Source of the DNA: Prevotella sp.
GTDB lineage: Bacteria > Bacteroidota > Bacteroidia > Bacteroidales > Bacteroidaceae
Direction of reading: 5' to 3'
Length of the DNA stretch: 39,896 nucleotides
Assembly: GCA_017474515.1 (NCBI GenBank)
Contig: JAFVHN010000072.1
Location: 1 to 39,896 of the forward strand
The position numbers were made by a program, and so were the translations under genes. Below, piece by piece: positions 7,055 through 14,429 of this stretch. The notes beneath the pieces are model-generated. The model made no database searches. It worked only from the letters and a program-made list of their open reading frames with translations, and was not told the DNA's origin. The stretch's first letter is position 1. Each line of letters begins with the position of its first letter.

Positions 7055-8707
7055 ATGAAGGAACGTATTGCCGTACTACTGCTCGCGCTGGCCTGTTGCG
7101 GCCCCCTGGCGGCTCAGGAAGATGCCGACCACAACTTCGAGGTGGGCAAGAACCTTGAGATTTTCAACACCGTGTATCGCAACCTCGACATGCTTTATGT
7201 CGATACGCTGGACGCGAAGCGCGTGATTTCCGACGGCATCAACCGCATGATGCAGTCGCTGGACCCCTACACCGTCTATTATGCCGACGCCAACGAGCTG
7301 GAGTCGTTCCTCTCGGGGAAATATGCGGGCATAGGGGCGCTCATACGCTATAACCTGAAGATTGGCAACGCGGTGATTGACCAGCCCTACGCCAACACGC
7401 CGGCCCAGGAGGCGGGACTGAAGAAGGGTGACATCATCCTGAGCGTGGACGACTCGACGATGGTGGGCAAGAGCACTTCCTACGTGAGCAGCCACCTTCG
7501 CGGCGACGCCGGCACCTCGTTCATGCTGAAAATCCGCCGGCCCTCCACGGGGAAGGTGATGCAGATGAAGATAACGCGCCGGCAAATACAACAGACGCCC
7601 ACCGTCCCCTACTACGGCCTGCGCCGCGACAGCATCGGATACCTGTTGCTCTCGCAATTCACCGATGGTTGCACACGCGAGGTGCGCCGCGCCTTCATCG
7701 AGATGAAGGACAAGGGCATGAAGGCCTTCGTGCTCGACCTTCGCGGCAATGGCGGGGGCAGCGAGGCGGAGGCGGCCAGCCTGGTGAACATGTTCGTGAA
7801 AAAAGGCGTCACCGTGGTTGAGAACCGCGGCAAGATGAAGCGCGCCAACCATGCCTACAAGACCACGGTGGAGCCCATCGACACGGTGATGCCCGTGGTG
7901 GTGCTCGTTGACGGCAACACGGCCTCGGCGAGCGAGATTACCAGCGGCGCCCTGCAGGACCTCGACCGCGCCGTGGTGGTGGGCACGCGCACCTACGGCA
8001 AGGGCTTGGTGCAACTGCCGCTGGACCTGCCATACAATGCGCAGATGAAGCTGACCACCAGCAAGTACTACATTCCCAGCGGGCGGTGCATACAGGCCAT
8101 CAACTACCGCCACGACGGCACTTATACGGAGCACATCCCCGACTCGCTGACGCATGAGTTCCGCACGCTCCACGGCCGTCCGGTGCGCGACGGCGGGGGC
8201 ATCACGCCCGACATCATCGTGAAGCCCGACTCGCTGCCGAACATTGTCTATTACCTGAGTGCCAGCGGCGTGGACTCCACGGAAGTGATGCACGAATACG
8301 AGGTGGATTACATCAGCCGCCACCTGTCGATAGCTCCGGCAGGGACGTTCGAAATCACCGACGCCGACTATGAGGAGTTCCGGCAGCGCGTGCTTCAGAG
8401 CGGCTTCAAGTATGACCCGGAAAGCGGGAAATACATGGAGAGCCTGAAAAAGGTGATGGAGTTCGAAGGGTACTACGAGGACGCCAAGGCGGAATTTGAG
8501 GCCTTGGAGCGCAAGCTCAGCCATAACCTGGAATATGAGCTCGACCGTCACAAGGACATCATTAAGGAAACGCTGGGGGCCGACATCGTGGAGGCCTACC
8601 ATTATCAGGCGGGTGCGGTGGAATATGCCCTGCGCTTCGACAACCAGATGAAGGAGGCCTGCCGCATCGCTTCCAATCCCACGGAATACTGGAAGCTGCT
8701 CAGGTAA
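7055..8707 (+). CDS. Exported S41 family C-terminal processing peptidase
   Basis: This is a serine protease of the CtpA/Prc (tail-specific protease) family acting in the cell envelope. The 550-residue product has a signal peptide (1-20, ending LAAQ). A PDZ domain follows (about 90-175, with the carboxylate-loop-like YAGIGALI and AGLKKGDIILSVD), then the S41 domain. LDLRGNGGG (228-235) is the oxyanion region. The catalytic Ser/Lys dyad is read as Ser291 in NTASASEI and Lys316 in TYGKGLVQ, 25 residues apart as in the family. A charged helical tail follows. The start is preceded by GAAAAGG. It is not in an obvious operon; it converges on the large regulator gene across a repeat cluster. Confidence 0.93.
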   Translation: MKERIAVLLLALACCGPLAAQEDADHNFEVGKNLEIFNTVYRNLDMLYVDTLDAKRVISDGINRMMQSLDPYTVYYADANELESFLSGKYAGIGALIRYNLKIGNAVIDQPYANTPAQEAGLKKGDIILSVDDSTMVGKSTSYVSSHLRGDAGTSFMLKIRRPSTGKVMQMKITRRQIQQTPTVPYYGLRRDSIGYLLLSQFTDGCTREVRRAFIEMKDKGMKAFVLDLRGNGGGSEAEAASLVNMFVKKGVTVVENRGKMKRANHAYKTTVEPIDTVMPVVVLVDGNTASASEITSGALQDLDRAVVVGTRTYGKGLVQLPLDLPYNAQMKLTTSKYYIPSGRCIQAINYRHDGTYTEHIPDSLTHEFRTLHGRPVRDGGGITPDIIVKPDSLPNIVYYLSASGVDSTEVMHEYEVDYISRHLSIAPAGTFEITDADYEEFRQRVLQSGFKYDPESGKYMESLKKVMEFEGYYEDAKAEFEALERKLSHNLEYELDRHKDIIKETLGADIVEAYHYQAGAVEYALRFDNQMKEACRIASNPTEYWKLLR

Positions 8708-8733
8708 CCACCGACTTTCTCGCGGTTTTTTTT

Positions 8734-9027
8734 ACCACGGACAAACACGGACTTTCACGGACTATCTTTTTTTTCCGTGTCAGTCCGTGTTCATCCTTGG
8801 CAATATTTTAACCACGGAAGGACACGGACTTTCACGGTCTTTCTTTATTTCCGTGTCAGTCCGTGTTCGTCCTTGGCAATATTTTAACCACGGAAGGACA
8901 CGGACTTTCACGGTCTTTTTTTTCCGTGTCAGTCCGTGTTCGTCCGTGGCAATATTTTAACCACGGAAGGACACGGACTTTCACGGACTATCTTTTTTTC
9001 CGTGTCAGTCCGTGTTCTTCCGTGGTT
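8734..9027. repeat. Family B tandem hairpin cluster, four units
   Basis: Four head-to-tail units of about 73-77 bp fill almost the whole stretch 8708-9040. Each unit opens with AACCACGGAMRRACACGGAC, has a T-rich centre and closes with CAGTCCGTGTTCNTCCKTGG, so each folds into a long hairpin. Units 1-3 are joined by GCAATATTTT. The cluster separates two convergent genes, where it might act as a bidirectional transcription stop. Two-unit versions occur at 17217 and 31215. There is no other gene in this gap. Confidence 0.9.
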
Positions 9028-9040
9028 AAAAAAATAATGG

Positions 9041-12000
9041 TTATTCGGGGTTGAAACTATCGATGCCCTTTCGGTAGTCGCTGGGCGATACGCCCATGAA
9101 CTTCTTGAAGACGCGGCTGAAATACTTGGGGTCGCTGAAGCCGGTGCCGTAGCATGCCTCTGACACGGTGAGCCCCTGCTCGCGCATCATCTGCGCCGCC
9201 CGTTCAATGTGATATTTGCGGTAGAAGTCGAGCGGCGAAAGGCCGGTCAGCGCCTTCAGCTTGTTGTAGAACAGCGTGCGGCTGAGGCCCAGGTGGCGGG
9301 CCAGGTCGTCGATGGCCAGGCTCTGGCTGAGGTTCTGCTCCATGTAGTCGCGCAACTGCTGCATCATCTCGCGGTCGGCCTGTTCCAGGCGCATGCCCAC
9401 GCCGCTGTTGTCCTTGGGCAGCTCCAGTTGCGTGGGGTTGTCGATGGGCGGCTGGGGAGCAGGCGTGGATTGGCCGTTTGGGGCAGGAGGCATGGCCTCG
9501 GAGTTGCGCATCTGCCACATCTGCCTGTTATACAAGATGGTACGGATGCGCATGAGCAGATATTCCGTGCTGAAAGGCTTCAGGATATAGTCGTCAACGC
9601 CCAGTGCGGCACCCTTCACGCGGTTGTCGATGGACGTCTTTGCCGTCAGCAGCACAATGGGGATATGGCTGGTTTCGGGGTCTGCCTTCAGCGTCTTCAC
9701 CAGCTGCCAGCCGTCCATGCGCGGCATGGCAATGTCGCTGACAATGAAGTCGGGCTGCAGGCGGCGCGCCAGTTCCAGTCCCTCCTGGCCGTCGGCGGCC
9801 TGCACCACATGGTATTCTTTCCCTAAAATCTCGCCCACGAAGGCGCGCATGTCGGCATCGTCTTCCACAAGAAGGAGGGTGACGGCTTGGAAATCGGTGG
9901 CCGGTGGTTTGGGGGTTTCGGGAATTTGGGTTTCGGTGGTTTGGGTTGTCTTCAGGCGGGTGGCCATTTCGCCGTCGGTGCCGCTCATGGTGTCCACCAG
10001 CTCGGCGTTGTGGCGGTCGGCCAGCTCGTCAACGAGTGCGAGCATGCGGTCGGCATTGCTCAGGATGACGTTGAGGTGGCGGCGGCTGTCGCCGGTGAGC
10101 GACTCGTCGGCGAGCATCTCGTGCGCCGGACCGCCAATGAGCGTGAGCGGCGTGCGCAATTTGTGGCTGATGTCGGTGTAGTACTCTTGTTTGAGCACGG
10201 CGGTCTTCTTCTCAAACTCCACATTCATGCGCAACCGGTTGATGTGCAGAATGATGCGTATGACGATGAAAGCCAGTGCCGCCAGCAACAGGGCATAGAG
10301 CACCTTTGCCCACGGCGTTTCCCAGAACGTGGGCTTCACGATGATGGTGAACGGCGCCACGTTGTCGGACCATGCGCGGCTGTTGTTGGTGGCCCTGATG
10401 ACCAGGGTGTAGGTACCGGCGTCGAGGTCGAAGAAACTGATGGTGCGCTCGGTGCCCAGGCGTGTCCAGTGTGAGGCATGGTTGCCAAATATATAGGCAT
10501 ACTCCACGTTGTCGGTGCCGTCCAGGCCGAGGGCGGCAAACTCCAGCGTGAAGTCGCGTTGACGGGCATTGAACACCAGGGTGTCGGTAGTCATGGGACA
10601 TGCCACCGACTCGCCGCGCACACGGAGGCCGGTGAGGCGGATGACGGGCCGTTCGCCGTCCTCCTTCAGTTGGTCAAGGCGGATGGCAATAAGGCCGTTC
10701 TCGGTGCCCAACAGCGTTTCGCCCGTAGTGAGCGGCACGGGGCTGACGTTTGTAAGAAACTTGTATTCAGGATGCAGCGAGGTGAGGAAATGGGTGGCGT
10801 GGGCTGCGTCGGGGAAGCGCGACAGGGCTTCTTTGAACACCACCCACAGGTGGCCGGTGCGGTCGGTGAACACGCGGTTGGCCTGGTCCGACGGTGCGCC
10901 GTCGGCCATGCTCCAGGAATCGAAACGCAGGTTGTGGTCGAGGAGGTTTCCTGAACGCAGGAAACACAGTCCGGTGTAGGATGTGCAGACAATGATGCCG
11001 TGGCCGTCAACCAGGTCCACGCTGGTTATCTCGTTGCTCGACAGGCTTCCGGCATCGTCGGGAATGCGGCGGCTGTGATAGAAGGTGGCACTTTGCGGCG
11101 GCTCGTCGGCACTGAAGGTATAGATGCCGTCGGAGGTGCCCAGCACGATGACGTTGCCGGCCTGCGTCATGCTACGGATGCAGTGATTTCGGTCGCACTC
11201 GGGAAAGTTGGAGCAGCGGTTGTTGCGGTTGAGGAAGACGGTGTTTCCGCCCTGCCGTTGCATGAGGTTGAGGCCGCCGGTGTAGGTGCCCACCCAGAGG
11301 CGGCCTTTCGAGTCGGTGAGCAGCGAGTAGATGTTGTCGTCGCTCAGCGTGAGGTTGTCGCCGGCCTGGTGGCGGTGGTTGGTAATGGTGAACCGCTGGC
11401 CGTCGGGGTGGAGTTCAAAAAGTCCGTCGCCGCGCGACCCCATCCATAATGTGCCGTCGCCCTTCCACTCGGTCATGCAGTAGATGCGCGAGAAGACCGT
11501 TTTCTGAGGGCTGACGGTGCCGTTGCGGGTCAGGTAACCGCGCAAGGTGCCGTCCTGGCGGCGCAGGGCCACGCTTCCGTCGTCGTTGGCCTGCCAGATG
11601 TTTCCCTGCTTGTCGGCATGCAGCACCTTGATGTTTTCGCCGGCATCCACCATGCGGTAGGGCTTTCGGCTAACGACAATGCGTTGCAAGGTGCCGTTTT
11701 CGGTGCCTCCCCATACGACGCCCTGCGCATCGGCGTAGGTTCGCGTCATTTTGTCGTGGGCCACGGTGCCTTTTTGCCCGGTGACGGGGTCGGTCCAGGT
11801 CAGCACGTTATCGACGATGCGCAGGTCGAATCCGTCGCGCATGAAGTGCTTGTTGAGCGAGCGGCGGCTGGTGTCGTGGCTGTCATCTATGGGCGGGCCG
11901 CTGCCTTTCGGATAGGCCGACATGTGGTCGAGGCTGCCCTCGTGGAGCAGGTAGCGGGTGCCGCCCTCGGTTTCCATCCACACTTGTCCGTTTTCCAGCA

Positions 12001-12400
12001 CGAAGAAGTTGACGATGTTGCCTTTGTCGCCAAATTTCTTGGCAATGCGGGCGTTGACGTCGAAGAAACGAGCCAGTGCAACGTCGAAGAAATAGATGTG
12101 GTCGTAGCTGCGCACCCAGAGGTTTCCGCGTGTGTCTTCCTTGACGTGGTCGGTGCGCGAGTTGTCGAGTTCGTTGCCGTCGCCCTGACGTATGCGGAAG
12201 CTCTTGAAGCGGTATCCGTCGAAACGGTAGAGGCCGCTCCAAGTTGACAGCCACAGGAATCCGCGGCGGTCGGTCAGCATGCTGGTCACCTTGGTGTTGT
12301 CCAGCCCGCTGCGCTCGTCAAATGTGGTGATGTCAACCTGCGGCTGCGGCCTTGCCACGGCCCACAGCATGGCCATCACAAAGAGGCAGACGTTCCTCAT
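9041..12400 (-). CDS. Hybrid two-component-type regulator lacking the ATPase domain
   Basis: The 1119-residue product has the layout of a Bacteroidetes hybrid two-component system, with one part missing. In order: a signal peptide (1-20); a periplasmic beta-propeller sensor (about 30-580, with repeats such as RGFLWLSTWSGLYRF and GRLWVGTYTGG); a Y_Y_Y domain (about 615-690); one membrane helix (699-718); a HisKA dimerisation helix pair (about 738-795, His746 in ISHKLRTPL); a receiver domain (840-955, acidic residues 846-848, phosphoacceptor Asp889, Lys941); and an AraC-type DNA-binding domain (about 1010-1115). Only about 45 residues, Thr- and Pro-rich, separate HisKA from the receiver. The HATPase_c domain, with its N and G boxes, is absent, and the usual Glu after the His is Lys747. 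It follows the pantothenate kinase gene by 29 bases. No SusC/SusD genes are nearby. Confidence 0.92.
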   Translation of the reverse strand: MRNVCLFVMAMLWAVARPQPQVDITTFDERSGLDNTKVTSMLTDRRGFLWLSTWSGLYRFDGYRFKSFRIRQGDGNELDNSRTDHVKEDTRGNLWVRSYDHIYFFDVALARFFDVNARIAKKFGDKGNIVNFFVLENGQVWMETEGGTRYLLHEGSLDHMSAYPKGSGPPIDDSHDTSRRSLNKHFMRDGFDLRIVDNVLTWTDPVTGQKGTVAHDKMTRTYADAQGVVWGGTENGTLQRIVVSRKPYRMVDAGENIKVLHADKQGNIWQANDDGSVALRRQDGTLRGYLTRNGTVSPQKTVFSRIYCMTEWKGDGTLWMGSRGDGLFELHPDGQRFTITNHRHQAGDNLTLSDDNIYSLLTDSKGRLWVGTYTGGLNLMQRQGGNTVFLNRNNRCSNFPECDRNHCIRSMTQAGNVIVLGTSDGIYTFSADEPPQSATFYHSRRIPDDAGSLSSNEITSVDLVDGHGIIVCTSYTGLCFLRSGNLLDHNLRFDSWSMADGAPSDQANRVFTDRTGHLWVVFKEALSRFPDAAHATHFLTSLHPEYKFLTNVSPVPLTTGETLLGTENGLIAIRLDQLKEDGERPVIRLTGLRVRGESVACPMTTDTLVFNARQRDFTLEFAALGLDGTDNVEYAYIFGNHASHWTRLGTERTISFFDLDAGTYTLVIRATNNSRAWSDNVAPFTIIVKPTFWETPWAKVLYALLLAALAFIVIRIILHINRLRMNVEFEKKTAVLKQEYYTDISHKLRTPLTLIGGPAHEMLADESLTGDSRRHLNVILSNADRMLALVDELADRHNAELVDTMSGTDGEMATRLKTTQTTETQIPETPKPPATDFQAVTLLLVEDDADMRAFVGEILGKEYHVVQAADGQEGLELARRLQPDFIVSDIAMPRMDGWQLVKTLKADPETSHIPIVLLTAKTSIDNRVKGAALGVDDYILKPFSTEYLLMRIRTILYNRQMWQMRNSEAMPPAPNGQSTPAPQPPIDNPTQLELPKDNSGVGMRLEQADREMMQQLRDYMEQNLSQSLAIDDLARHLGLSRTLFYNKLKALTGLSPLDFYRKYHIERAAQMMREQGLTVSEACYGTGFSDPKYFSRVFKKFMGVSPSDYRKGIDSFNPE

Positions 12401-12429
12401 GGTTGTTGTGGGGTTAGTATGTTGCGGCC

Positions 12430-13248
12430 CTACGGCTTATGGCAGAGGGCGGCGCCGATGGCGGTGCAGAACTGTGCATATTGCGGAATGAGGAACCTTA
12501 CTTTGTAGAGCTCCTCAAGGGGCGGGAAGACCTGGCGGCATTGCGGCAACAGCGTGAGGTTGCCAATGAGCACGAAGTCGCGGATGCCCGTGCCGAGCGA
12601 TGCCAGATAGGTGGCCGAGCCGATGGTCTGCAAGACGGTGCAGAGGAGTCCGGCGGCAATGTCCTCCAGCGAGGTGTTGCTCTTCACTTTTCCGAAGAGG
12701 CTGGCCGTGGCGTCGAGGGGCAGGCCGGGAATGGCCTCGGGGCAGATGTCGCCAATCTGCAGGTCCACGTTTCTAATGTCGCCTTTTTGTGCCATCAGCG
12801 ACACCTGCTTCATGTCGTCGGTGTTGAAGAGCACCTGCGAGAGGCCTTTCAGCGTGCCGCCGCCGATGCCCATGCCGCCGATGTGGCGGATGTCTTCGCC
12901 CTCCACTTTCACAAACGACGTTCCCGTGCCCATGCTCACCACGAGCATGCTGTCGAGCTGGCTTTCGTAGCGCGCGCCGAGGCCGTTGCTCATGAACTCC
13001 TCCACCTTGGTGGTGGGAAGGCCGTAGATGGGCTGGTCAACGTATGCTGCGCCCACTCCGGTGAGCATGACATGCTCGACGTCGCCGAGCGACACTTTGT
13101 TGTCGAAAAGATATTTGCCAAAGGCCCCGTAGAGCGACGTCACGGGGTCGGTGGCGCGGATGCACTCAGGGGCTGCCACGATGCCGTCGTGCAGTCCGAC
13201 AATTTTCGTGGTGCTGGTGCCCACGTCGATGCCAATGATAATGCCCAT
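12430..13248 (-). CDS. Type II pantothenate kinase-like protein
   Basis: The 272-residue product resembles the fumble/CoaW class of pantothenate kinases, which phosphorylate pantothenate in the first step of coenzyme A synthesis. It has the ASKHA-fold phosphate loop IGIDVGTSTTK near the N-terminus, a second phosphate loop VVSMGTGTSF, and the glycine-rich block HIGGMGIGGGTLKGL typical of type II enzymes. The open frame extends 39 codons upstream, but the ATG at 13248 starts at the conserved beta-strand and lies downstream of a good promoter at 13288-13320. It is the first gene of a likely pair with the large regulator. Activity is inferred from the family. Confidence 0.85.
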   Translation of the reverse strand: MGIIIGIDVGTSTTKIVGLHDGIVAAPECIRATDPVTSLYGAFGKYLFDNKVSLGDVEHVMLTGVGAAYVDQPIYGLPTTKVEEFMSNGLGARYESQLDSMLVVSMGTGTSFVKVEGEDIRHIGGMGIGGGTLKGLSQVLFNTDDMKQVSLMAQKGDIRNVDLQIGDICPEAIPGLPLDATASLFGKVKSNTSLEDIAAGLLCTVLQTIGSATYLASLGTGIRDFVLIGNLTLLPQCRQVFPPLEELYKVRFLIPQYAQFCTAIGAALCHKP

Positions 13249-13287
13249 TGCTTTTCTTTTCAGAGGTTTAAATAAAGATAGTCGCCT

Positions 13288-13320
13288 GCAAAAGTACACT
13301 TTTCCCGCCATAACTGCAAA
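13288..13320 (-). promoter_or_regulatory. Promoter of the pantothenate kinase gene
   Basis: On the minus strand TTTG (13317-13320) is followed after exactly 20 bases by TACTTTTGC (13296-13288). This is a full match to the Bacteroidetes -33/-7 arrangement, 40 bases before the start codon. Confidence 0.75.
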
Positions 13321-13381
13321 CAAAAGCCCATGAAATGCGAGAAAAAACGTGGTGCAGACGGTCATTACGGAAAATTATTCG

Positions 13382-13390
13382 TATTTTTGC
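13382..13390 (+). promoter_or_regulatory. Candidate -7 box of the SGNH hydrolase gene
   Basis: TATTTTTGC matches TAnnTTTGC and lies 43 bases before the ATG at 13433. Its presence argues that the upstream in-frame ATG at 13349 is not the start. The -33 region is weak. Confidence 0.55.
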
Positions 13391-13432
13391 ACCATCAACA
13401 ATATATTTCATGCAACGAAACCCCATACTGAC

Positions 13433-14269
13433 ATGAGTAAAAAGTTTTTTGCGCTGGCCCTGTGCCTGGCGCTGGCCCTTCCGGCCTTTTCGCAGAAGAA
13501 AGTGAAGAATGCAGCCTCGCCGGTGCTCTTCGAGCATCCCTGGCAGGGGCGGCGCGTGGCCTATTTCGGCGACTCGATTACCGACCCACGCAATAGCGGA
13601 TCGAAGACAAAATGGTGGCAGTTCCTGCACGACTGGCTGGGCATAGAGCCCTACGTCTATGCCGTGAGCGGCCGGCAATGGAACGACATTCCCAGGCAGG
13701 CCGACCAGCTGCTCGCCGAGCACGGTCAGGACTTCGACGCCATCCTGGTGTTTATTGGCACCAACGACTACAACGCGGCGGTGCCCATCGGCGAGTGGTT
13801 CGTGGAAACGGAAGACTCGGTGCTGGCCGCCGTCCACCGCGACAAGGCCATGACCCTGCGCCGCCACCGCCGGCCGTCGATGGACAGCGGCACCTATCGC
13901 GGACGCATCAACCGCGCATTGGAATACCTGAAAAGCACGTTCCCCACCAAGCAGATAGTGCTGCTCACGCCCATCCACCGCGCCTTCTTCTACGGCAACG
14001 AGAAGAACATCCAGCCCGACGAAGGCTATCAGAACGAATGCCACGAATGGTTCTCCAGCTACGTGGAGAGCGTGAAGCAGGCCGGCAACATCTGGGCGGT
14101 GCCCGTCATCGACTTGAACGCTGCCTGCGGCCTTTACCCCCTGCTTCCGCAGCACTTGCAATACAGCCACAACGAGCGCGACCTGCTCCATCCCAACGAC
14201 GAGGGGCACCGCCGCATGGCACGCACGGTGATGTATCAGCTGGTGGCACTGCCCTGCGTTTTTGATTAA
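13433..14269 (+). CDS. Exported SGNH/GDSL family hydrolase
   Basis: The 278-residue product has a signal peptide ending near LPAFSQ. It carries the SGNH landmarks in order: block I FGDSITD (nucleophile Ser), block III GTNDYN (Asn) and block V LLHPNDEGH (Asp and His). Such enzymes are esterases, often deacetylating polysaccharides or lipids in the periplasm or at the surface; the substrate here is not evident. The ATG at 13433 was chosen because it starts a clean signal peptide and lies downstream of the -7 box; the frame is open 28 codons further upstream. It is divergent from the pantothenate kinase gene and ends before a CTAG repeat. Confidence 0.88.
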   Translation: MSKKFFALALCLALALPAFSQKKVKNAASPVLFEHPWQGRRVAYFGDSITDPRNSGSKTKWWQFLHDWLGIEPYVYAVSGRQWNDIPRQADQLLAEHGQDFDAILVFIGTNDYNAAVPIGEWFVETEDSVLAAVHRDKAMTLRRHRRPSMDSGTYRGRINRALEYLKSTFPTKQIVLLTPIHRAFFYGNEKNIQPDEGYQNECHEWFSSYVESVKQAGNIWAVPVIDLNAACGLYPLLPQHLQYSHNERDLLHPNDEGHRRMARTVMYQLVALPCVFD

Positions 14270-14284
14270 GGGGAACTTTAGATT

Positions 14285-14347
14285 TTCTAGAAGTTCTAGA
14301 ATCTCTAGATTTTCTAGATTATCTAGAATCTCTGGAATCTCCAGAAT
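14285..14347. repeat. Family D 9-bp CTAG tandem array, copy D1
   Basis: About seven units of a 9-bp repeat, TCTAGAATC/TCTAGATTT/TCTGGAATC, lie between the SGNH gene and the DPP7 promoter. The array is dense in the tetranucleotide CTAG, which is usually rare in bacterial DNA. A second array occurs at 39221-39282. Confidence 0.85.
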
Positions 14348-14359
14348 AGCAAGGATAAA

Positions 14360-14392
14360 TTTGGCCTTTCAACCGATTATTAGTACCTTTGC
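14360..14392 (+). promoter_or_regulatory. Promoter of the S46 peptidase gene
   Basis: TTTG (14360-14363), a 20-base spacer and TACCTTTGC (14384-14392) form a complete Bacteroidetes promoter 38 bases before the start codon. Confidence 0.8.
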
Positions 14393-14429
14393 CGCGCCAT
14401 TTAAAATAATGTACATTTAAAATTATAAA

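Noticed and set aside
7076-8602. 508-residue open frame antisense to the S41 protease
   Set aside because: His/Val/Ala-rich translation typical of the shadow of a GC-rich gene; the sense strand encodes a full protease.
8734-9027. Possible CRISPR array
   Set aside because: Units are contiguous palindromes of 73-77 bp with a fixed short linker; there are no unique spacers and no cas genes.
9041-12400. Polysaccharide utilisation locus around the hybrid regulator
   Set aside because: No susC/susD homologue or glycoside hydrolase lies next to it; the neighbours are pantothenate kinase and a protease.
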